Assembly: GCA_026991215.1 (NCBI GenBank)
Contig: JALXBY010000300.1
Span: 1 to 12,720 of the forward strand
Direction: 5' to 3'
Length of the DNA: 12,720 nt
From: Anaerolineales bacterium
GTDB lineage: Bacteria; Chloroflexota; Anaerolineae; Anaerolineales; DRMV01
Shown here: in pieces, positions 7,238-12,720 of the stretch
Numbering within the stretch: position 1 is the first letter of the stretch
Layout of the letters: every line of letters begins with the position of its first letter
The notes under the pieces: model-generated
Database searches by the model: none
Told to the model about the DNA's origin: nothing
Seen by the model: the letters and a program-made list of their open reading frames with translations, nothing else
Position numbers and translations under genes: made by a program

Positions 7238-7265
7238 GAACGGGTGCGAAAGCACCCGTTTCCTT
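7238..7265 (+). terminator. Intrinsic terminator with GAAA tetraloop
   Basis: A perfect 9-bp stem (7239-7247 with 7252-7260) closes on GAAA, a GNRA tetraloop. The top seven pairs are CGGGTGC/GCACCCG. It is followed by a T-rich stretch (TTTCCTT including the stem end). It lies 6 nt after the stop of the second Roadblock gene and before a possible new promoter. The imperfect T-run suggests leaky termination. Confidence 0.7.
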
Positions 7266-7272
7266 ATGGCTG

Positions 7273-7302
7273 TTGCAAAAAGTTATATTGGATAGAGATA
7301 AA
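7273..7302 (+). promoter_or_regulatory. Possible promoter of the DUF4388-Roadblock gene
   Basis: TTGCAA (7273-7278) and GATAAA (7297-7302), 18 nt apart, stand in a short AT-rich stretch just after the terminator. Transcription would start near 7309, leaving a short leader with GGAG (7312-7315). The -10 match is moderate, so the position is uncertain. The neighbouring TATATT (7284-7289) is another -10 candidate but lacks a -35. Confidence 0.35.
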
Positions 7303-7324
7303 TTTCTCGCCGGAGAGAGAAACC

Positions 7325-8050
7325 ATGGCCTTCGAAGGTTCACTGCGCGATATGGACCTCACCCACCTGGTGGACCTGGCCCGGGAGCGTTCGGGCCCCG
7401 TGGCCATCTATGTCGAAACCCCGGCCGGCACGTACCGCCTCTTCGTGGACCAGGGCCGGGTCGTGCACATTCAAGGCCCCAAGGCCCGGGATGCGCAAGC
7501 CCTGGCCGAACTCCTGGCCCAGAAAGAGGGCCGCTTCCGCCTGGTGGAAGGCGAGGCCCCGCCGGAAGTCACCATTCAACAGCCGTGGAACACCCTGCTC
7601 CTTGAAACGCTCAAAACCTTAGACGAAGGTGTAACCCCTTCGGAGGAGGAAACCGCGATGGAACGCCCAAAGAAACTCCGCGAACGCATCACCGAGGTGC
7701 TGGAGAACCTGATTGCCGAATCGTCCGACATCCTGGGCGCGGCGGTCGTGGGCATCGACGGCCTGATTTACAGCGCCCACATCCCCGTCCGGGGCATCGA
7801 CGAGCAACTGGTCGCCGCGGTCACGGCCGCCATCTACGGGCTGAGCAAGCGCAGCATCCAGCAATTGCACGAAGGCGAATTCCGGCAGACCCTGATTCAG
7901 GGCTCCAACGGCTACATCCTGGTGCGCAGCATCACGCCGCAGACCATCTTCGTGGGGCTGCTGCCCAGCGAGGCCAATCTGGGTATGGCCTTCGCCGAGG
8001 CCCGCACCGCGACCGCGCAACTGGCCGAACTGCTGCGGCCCCTCCAATAG
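7325..8050 (+). CDS. DUF4388-Roadblock/LC7 two-domain protein
   Basis: I choose ATG at 7325, 9 nt after GGAG. The frame is open further upstream to GTG at 7244, but that start would lie inside the terminator hairpin. The 241-residue protein has an N-terminal DUF4388-like domain (about 1-95; FEGSLRDMDLTHLVDLARE, then YRLFVDQGRVVHIQ and LAELLAQKEGRFRLVEG). DUF4388 is also called the PatA N-terminal domain. An acidic linker (about 98-115) follows, then a Roadblock/LC7 domain (about 116-241; LGAAVVGIDGLIYSA, a long helix, YILVRSITPQTIFVGLL). DUF4388 proteins are found in signalling proteins of motility, polarity and gliding systems in many phyla, and here one is fused to a possible GTPase-binding module. 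It lies between the terminator and the V4R-like gene (60 nt apart, no clear promoter between), so the two are probably co-expressed. Confidence 0.85.
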   Translation: MAFEGSLRDMDLTHLVDLARERSGPVAIYVETPAGTYRLFVDQGRVVHIQGPKARDAQALAELLAQKEGRFRLVEGEAPPEVTIQQPWNTLLLETLKTLDEGVTPSEEETAMERPKKLRERITEVLENLIAESSDILGAAVVGIDGLIYSAHIPVRGIDEQLVAAVTAAIYGLSKRSIQQLHEGEFRQTLIQGSNGYILVRSITPQTIFVGLLPSEANLGMAFAEARTATAQLAELLRPLQ

Positions 8051-8110
8051 TTTTCTTCCCCTTCCTTTAACCTGGTTTAACGTCAAAATCCAGGTAGAGG
8101 AGGTAAGATG

Positions 8111-8596
8111 ATGGTACCGTTAGACACCATGACAGAGGAGCAACGCAAAATGTGGGACCAACTGGTGATGCTCATCATCTACGGCCTGGAAAAGGGCGTC
8201 TGGGACATGCTGGCCGAGGCCTCCCTGGCCATGACCAACACGGTGGGCGTGGAAATGCTGCGTTTCATGGAAGAAAAGGGCCTCACCGTGGAGGGCAAGA
8301 CCCCCGCAGAACTCATGAAGGAAGTAGGCGAACGTTTCGTCACCGACATGGGGATTGCCGAGGCCTTCGACATCACCAAAGAGGACAGCAGCGTCGGCCT
8401 TCAGGTTCAGGGCTGCGTGCTGATGGAAGTGGAGGCCCGGCTGGTGGAACAGGGCATCAAGCCCTTCATGTGCCCGTTCCTCAACATCGCCATGGCCGCG
8501 CTGCGCAAGCAGACCGGCGGCGCGACCAGCATCACCCAGTTCGACGTGGACCCCAAGCAGCACCGCTGCCTGCTCAAGTTCCGGCTGTTGGAGTAA
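8111..8596 (+). CDS. Small V4R/MetOD1-like putative sensor protein
   Basis: Two adjacent ATGs (8108 and 8111) are possible. AGGAGG (8098-8103) is 4 nt from the first and 7 nt from the second, so I prefer the second, giving 161 residues. An N-terminal helical part (8-55) is followed by a mixed part with C102, the motif KPFMCPF (C121) and a C-terminal beta end with RCLLKFRL (C153). This cysteine and fold pattern resembles V4R and methanogen-output-domain (MetOD1) proteins, which bind small ligands or act as signalling outputs. The match is from memory of the pattern and is not secure. There is no signal peptide or membrane helix. As the last gene of the GTPase/Roadblock cluster it could be the sensory or output part. 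Thiol-based or metal sensing by the three cysteines is only a guess. Confidence 0.7.
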   Translation: MVPLDTMTEEQRKMWDQLVMLIIYGLEKGVWDMLAEASLAMTNTVGVEMLRFMEEKGLTVEGKTPAELMKEVGERFVTDMGIAEAFDITKEDSSVGLQVQGCVLMEVEARLVEQGIKPFMCPFLNIAMAALRKQTGGATSITQFDVDPKQHRCLLKFRLLE

Positions 8597-8597
8597 C

Positions 8598-8611
8598 GGG
8601 CGGCAACGCCC
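8598..8611. terminator. Small GC hairpin between convergent genes
   Basis: GGGCG and CGCCC close on a GCAA (GNRA) loop directly after the stop of the V4R-like gene and before the convergent SCP2-like gene. There is no T-run, so a real termination role is doubtful. Confidence 0.25.
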
Positions 8612-8637
8612 CGTGAGGAGGATGGGACGAGGGCTGG

Positions 8638-9072
8638 TTACGGGTTCGGGTCGGGCGATTTGGGGAAGCGGGTGCCGATGGCCACCGCGTGCTCGACCAA
8701 AAGCCGCGCCGCCCGGGTGAACGGCAGGAGCCGCATCAGGTTCCCTTTGGTCAGCCGCAACTGCCCCCGCAGGATGGCGGCCAACGGGTTGCTCCGACCG
8801 GTCAACAGGTCGTACCACACGGCCGCCGGCCCCTCCAGCACGTAATCCGCCCCCGCCTCATCTCCCTCCCTTGCCACCCGTGCCTCCCGGCAGCGACCAT
8901 GCCACAGGTCAGCCCAGACGGCCCGCGGCGTCTCGATGCCGTAGGCCGGGTCGGGCGTCATCTTGAGGAGCAGCGCGCCCTCCCACTGCCGCGCGGCATT
9001 GGCATATTGTGCGTCCCCGTTCAGGGCCTGACACCAGGCCTTCGCCCACGCTTCGGTAAACACCTCGTACAC
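8638..9072 (-). CDS. SCP2-like sterol-carrier-fold protein
   Basis: I choose GTG at 9072, giving 144 residues. An ATG at 9126 is also in frame, but its first 18 codons would be a translation of the 7-bp repeat and of a G-rich spacer. The protein has the SCP2 layout: helix (FTEAWAKAWCQALNG), strands with W-x-GALLLKM, the strand and loop around VWADLWHG, then ADYVLEGPAAVWYDLLTG, and the late motif AAILRGQLRLTKGNLMRLLPF, typical of SCP2-family ends. SCP2 folds bind lipids or other hydrophobic ligands in a tunnel; the ligand here is unknown. It is the last gene of the minus-strand series, after cysS and the tandem repeat, and converges on the V4R-like gene with a 41-nt gap. No clear Shine-Dalgarno sequence is seen; GGGGGTGG upstream of GTG is the best candidate. 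Confidence 0.75.
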   Translation of the reverse strand: MYEVFTEAWAKAWCQALNGDAQYANAARQWEGALLLKMTPDPAYGIETPRAVWADLWHGRCREARVAREGDEAGADYVLEGPAAVWYDLLTGRSNPLAAILRGQLRLTKGNLMRLLPFTRAARLLVEHAVAIGTRFPKSPDPNP

Positions 9073-9093
9073 GGTCCCACCCCCATCCCACCA

Positions 9094-9177
9094 ACCATCG
9101 ACCACCGACGAACGACGATCGACCATTGACCATCGACCATCGACGATCGACCAACGACCATCGACGAACGACGACTA
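9094..9177. repeat. Heptameric tandem repeat, 12 units of AC(C/G)ANCG
   Basis: Twelve consecutive 7-bp units keep perfect register over 84 bp. The consensus is A-C-(C/G)-A-N-C-G; ACCATCG occurs four times, ACGATCG and ACGAACG twice each. The last unit (9171-9177) has decayed. On the transcribed minus strand the unit reads CGNT(C/G)GT. The array starts 1 nt after the cysS stop codon and ends about 20 nt before the SCP2-like start. Seven is not a multiple of three, so it is not a protein-coding repeat. It resembles the heptameric short tandem repeats known from cyanobacterial intergenic regions, but no relation is shown. There are no spacers, so it is not a CRISPR. Confidence 0.9.
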
Positions 9178-9178
9178 T

Positions 9179-10562
<1,384 letters not shown>

Positions 10563-10582
<20 letters not shown>

Positions 10583-11633
10583 GACGCTTCCCTCCCCGGT
10601 TGCCCTTGAGTTGGGCGAAGATGATGCGACCGCCCTGGGTAGGCAGGACCTTGGTCACGGTGACCTCGACCTCCTGGCCCAGGTACGGCTCGCCGTCCTC
10701 GACCACGACCATGGTGCCATCGTCGAGAAAGCCCACACCCTGGCGGGGGTTGCGTCCCCGCTCTTCGATGACGATGTGCAGGGTGTCCCCAAGGCGCACG
10801 GGAATTTGCAAAATCTGCTGGAGTTCCCGCAGGTTCAGCACCTGTACCCCATAGACCTTGGCCAGTTGCGCCAGGTTGTAGTCCACGGTCAACAGGCGGG
10901 CACCCAGCTGCCGGGCCAGGAGGACCAGTTTCATGTCCACCTGGTCCGTGTCCGGCACATCGACTTCGGAAAGCAGCACCTGGGTGGGGAACAGTTCCCG
11001 CAACTGGCGGACGTGCTCCAGACCCAGGCGTCCGCGGCGTCGGCGCATGCCTTCCCGGTCGTCGGCAATGGCCTGGAGTTCTTCCAGTACGAAGCGGGGA
11101 ATCAACAGGGTGCGCTCCAGCACGCCCAGCCGCAACAGGCCCGGCAGCCGGCCGTCGATTAGCATACTGGAATCCACCACGTCGTACTTGGCCGAGGGCG
11201 TGGGGTTCCGGTTGAGGAGCAGGTTCCAGACCTCTTCCTGCCGGGTCAGGGCAATCATGATGCTGGCGTAGGTCATCAACCCGGTGAAGACCATGGCCAG
11301 CAGGGTGCGCAGCCAGACCAGGGGAATCAGCCACAGGGGGATGCTGAGCAGCGCGCTGGCGAACAACCCGAACACCAGTCCGGCCAGGGCGCTGAACAGG
11401 CTGGGCGCGGGCAGGGCGGCAATCTTGCGCCGCAGGGCCGCGGCCGGTCGCGTGGTCACGTAGGGGGTGAGCACCAACCCCATCAGCATCCCCAAAAGGG
11501 GCATGATTACCCGAAAAGGGGCCTCGGTGTAGGCCCCGTAGCGGGCGTCCAGGTACAGACCCAGTTGCAACCCCAGGCCCGCCAGGATGAAGCCGCCCAG
11601 GATGCGAAAGATGAACTCCGCGCTTGGCCGCAT
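10563..11633 (-). CDS. YacL-like membrane PIN/TRAM-domain protein
   Basis: The 356-residue protein has four membrane helices (about 8-28, 40-58, 78-100, 102-130), a PIN nuclease-like domain (about 149-270) and a TRAM domain (about 285-345). The PIN domain keeps its acidic residues: D154 in YDVVDSSMLIDGR, E184/E185 in FVLEELQAIAD, D233 in TDQVDMKLV and D251 in LLTVDYNLA. TRAM is an RNA-binding beta-barrel. In B. subtilis yacL lies in the disA-yacL-ispD-ispF-gltX-cysE-cysS region; here it sits directly before cysS, a reduced form of that order. An RNA-related role at the membrane is inferred; the function of YacL is not settled. AAGGAG (11644-11649) lies 10 nt before the ATG. A promoter and a stem-loop lie upstream. 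Confidence 0.93.
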
Positions 11634-11687
11634 GCCGTTCAGGCTCCTTGTTGGGAAAACGGTGAACCCCGGCCCGCCACGTACACG

Positions 11688-11708
11688 CCCGGAAGCCCAT
11701 CTTCCGGG
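11688..11708 (-). promoter_or_regulatory. Perfect 8-bp stem-loop in the PIN/TRAM leader
   Basis: CCCGGAAG (11688-11695) pairs perfectly with CTTCCGGG (11701-11708) around a 5-nt loop. It stands upstream of the PIN/TRAM start codon and, with the proposed promoter, would begin 3-4 nt after the 5' end of the mRNA. A 5'-terminal stem-loop could protect the transcript from decay. There is no T-run on either strand, so a terminator of the prepilin peptidase gene is less likely. Confidence 0.55.
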
Positions 11709-11717
11709 ACCCTCAGA

Positions 11718-11746
11718 AGCATATCATCTTTTCCCCAGTTTGGGAA
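11718..11746 (-). promoter_or_regulatory. Probable promoter of PIN/TRAM-cysS
   Basis: Read on the minus strand, TTCCCA (11746-11741), 17 nt and TATGCT (11723-11718) match the -35 and -10 consensus at four of six positions each, inside one of the few AT-rich stretches here. The start would be near 11711, giving a 78-nt leader that contains the stem-loop. If this is real, PIN/TRAM and cysS are transcribed apart from the prepilin peptidase gene. Confidence 0.45.
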
Positions 11747-11778
11747 CGTTTTCCACCACGCTCCCGCCCCGCCTCCCT

Positions 11779-11826
11779 CGCCCGTTCGCAAATCCGCAAA
11801 TTCGCTCATTCGCCCATTCGCCCATT
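11779..11826. repeat. Octameric tandem repeat, 6 units
   Basis: Six consecutive 8-bp units fill 48 bp: CGCCCGTT, CGCAAATC, CGCAAATT, CGCTCATT, CGCCCATT, CGCCCATT. The consensus is CGC-N-N-R-T-T. On the transcribed minus strand the unit reads AATGGGCG or AATTTGCG. The array begins at the stop codon of the prepilin peptidase gene (TGA, 11828-11826) and runs downstream. The unit differs in both length and sequence from the 7-bp array after cysS. Confidence 0.88.
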
Positions 11827-12569
11827 CACCGCGCCATCAACAACACGGCCCACGCACCCAAAAGGAGGAAGGGCGCGTAAGGCATGTAGGCCTGCCGGGG
11901 CCACGTCCGGGTGCGGAGCCAGGCCCACAGCACCCAGCCCAGGGCCCACAGGCCGCCGGCCACCGCGCCCAGGACCAAGGCCCCCAGCACCCCTGGCCAG
12001 CCCAGGAACGCGCCCAGCACCGCGGCCAGGAGCACGTCCCCCAAGCCCAGGATGGGTTCCTCAGGATGGGCCAGCCCCTGTTGCGCGAAGCGGGGGGCCA
12101 GGGCGCGACCCAGCAGGTACATGCTGCCCATTACGGCCACCCCCACGGCAAGGCCCAGCACGGTCGCGGGCCAGCCCCGCCGGAGCACGCCAAAGGCCAG
12201 GGCCAGCCCCGCGGCCACCATCTCCACCGGTGGGGAAAGCACCCGATGTTCCAGGTCCAGCACCGTGTTGAGGGCGCTGTAGACCAAAAAGGCCCAGGCC
12301 GGGTAGAAGCCGATGCGCGGGGGCTGCAGGGCCAGAAGCCAGGTGGCCAGCAGCATCCCCAGCACTACGGCCCAGGGCCGCCAGCGCCAACCGCAACGGG
12401 GGCAGGGGCGCAGGCCCAGGGCGTATTCCCCCCAACGCAGTTGCGCGCCGCAGCGGGGGCAGAAGGGGCCCCATTGGGGCTTTTCCATGAACAGGCGGTC
12501 GGCCAGGTAATCGACCAGCAGCGCGCCGGCCAGCGCGAGCAACAGGGCAAAGTACCATGCAACGGCCAC
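11826..12569 (-). CDS. Type IV prepilin peptidase, A24 family
   Basis: This membrane aspartic protease cuts leader peptides of type IV prepilins or pseudopilins and often N-methylates the new end. From GTG at 12569 it has 247 residues. Numbered from TTG at 12575, two CxxC pairs (C39/C42 and C58/C61) form the cytoplasmic zinc-binding part seen in bifunctional PilD enzymes. The two catalytic aspartates are D107 (VLDLEHRVL) and D180 in GLGD (177-180), the GxGD motif. About eight membrane helices surround them. The second motif reads GLGDVLL, not the usual GGGDVKL. AGGAG (12578-12582) is 8 nt from GTG 12569 but only 2 nt from TTG 12575, so GTG is preferred. The start lies 2 nt after the stop of the upstream membrane protein gene. 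No pilus gene is in view, so the substrate is unknown. The stop codon is the first part of the 8-bp repeat. Confidence 0.92.
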   Translation of the reverse strand: MAVAWYFALLLALAGALLVDYLADRLFMEKPQWGPFCPRCGAQLRWGEYALGLRPCPRCGWRWRPWAVVLGMLLATWLLALQPPRIGFYPAWAFLVYSALNTVLDLEHRVLSPPVEMVAAGLALAFGVLRRGWPATVLGLAVGVAVMGSMYLLGRALAPRFAQQGLAHPEEPILGLGDVLLAAVLGAFLGWPGVLGALVLGAVAGGLWALGWVLWAWLRTRTWPRQAYMPYAPFLLLGAWAVLLMAR

Positions 12570-12571
12570 GG

Positions 12572-12720
12572 TCAACGCTCCTGCAGGAAGGAGAAAATCA
12601 GGCCCAGGCCGCCGAACACGAACAGGGTGAAGAGGAACAGGGCCACGGGGAAGCGTTCCTCGAAGGCCGGGGCCGGCGGCAGAAAGGTCGGCTGCGGCAG
12701 GGGCGGCGGCGGGGTAAAGG
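12572..12720 (-). CDS. C-terminal end of a membrane-anchored protein, partial
   Basis: Only the last 48 codons are inside the window; the gene continues past the right edge. They encode a proline-rich stretch (TPPPPLPQP, LPPAPA), then a charged EER and one hydrophobic helix (VALFLFTLFVFGGLGLIFSF) ending in LQER and TGA (12574-12572). This looks like the C-terminal anchor of a protein with an extracytoplasmic, proline-rich linker, or the last helix of a polytopic protein. The stop is 2 nt before the GTG of the prepilin peptidase gene, so the two are in one operon. The function cannot be judged from this end. Confidence 0.7.
   Translation of the reverse strand, partial: FTPPPPLPQPTFLPPAPAFEERFPVALFLFTLFVFGGLGLIFSFLQER

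Noticed and set aside
7244..7324. Upstream GTG start for the DUF4388-Roadblock gene
   Set aside because: It lies inside the terminator hairpin and lacks a ribosome binding site, while the ATG at 7325 has GGAG at good spacing and begins the domain.
8071..8094. CCTGG/CCAGG inverted repeat and TTTAACCTGGTTTAA before the V4R-like gene, read as an operator
   Set aside because: The arms are short or imperfect and no promoter fits around them.
9073..9126. Upstream ATG start for the SCP2-like gene
   Set aside because: The extra residues would be a translation of the 7-bp repeat and a G-rich spacer with no similarity to the SCP2 fold.
9094..9177. Tandem repeat read as a CRISPR array
   Set aside because: The units are 7 bp and contiguous with no spacers, and no cas gene is present.

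Overview
The window looks like chromosomal DNA of a high-GC bacterium, most plausibly a member of the Chloroflexota (Anaerolineae-like, perhaps thermophilic). This is an inference. It rests on the strong G/C bias of most genes, a proline-threonine linker after a single membrane helix, the set of MglA-type GTPase, Roadblock and DUF4388 genes, and a YacL-like PIN/TRAM gene beside cysS. No rRNA or tRNA gene, transposase or CRISPR array is visible.

Layout. (1) Positions 1 to about 1120 are clearly more AT-rich than the rest. They hold the 3' part of an unrecognised gene and the 5' part of a gene for a secreted Cys/Trp/Arg-rich protein. That second gene has a near-consensus promoter placed so that its mRNA should be leaderless. 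Its base composition changes to the high-GC host style at a poly-glycine linker. (2) On the minus strand, ftsK (5365-3098) is followed with no gap by a membrane-anchored TPR protein gene (3097-1874). (3) Positions 5366-5747 are a gene-free divergent intergenic region with an A13 tract and a good promoter. (4) On the plus strand, 5748-8596 is a signalling cluster: Roadblock-like protein, MglA-type GTPase, second Roadblock protein, a GNRA-loop terminator, a DUF4388-Roadblock fusion, and a small V4R/MetOD1-like protein. (5) On the minus strand, the order of transcription is the tail of a membrane protein (right edge), a type IV prepilin peptidase, a PIN/TRAM protein, cysS, and an SCP2-like protein.

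How the parts work together. The MglA-like GTPase keeps all the usual G motifs, and the Roadblock proteins are the expected partners (MglB-like GAP or scaffold). The DUF4388-Roadblock and V4R-like proteins would be sensory or output parts. PIN/TRAM and cysS overlap by 20 bp and are coupled. Two different short tandem repeats, one of 7 bp and one of 8 bp, begin directly after the stop codons of cysS and of the prepilin peptidase gene. They are the most unusual non-coding structures in the window.

The best candidates for something undescribed are the leaderless Cys/Trp/Arg-rich chimeric protein, the stop-codon-adjacent 7-mer and 8-mer repeats, and the GTPase/Roadblock/V4R-like cluster.
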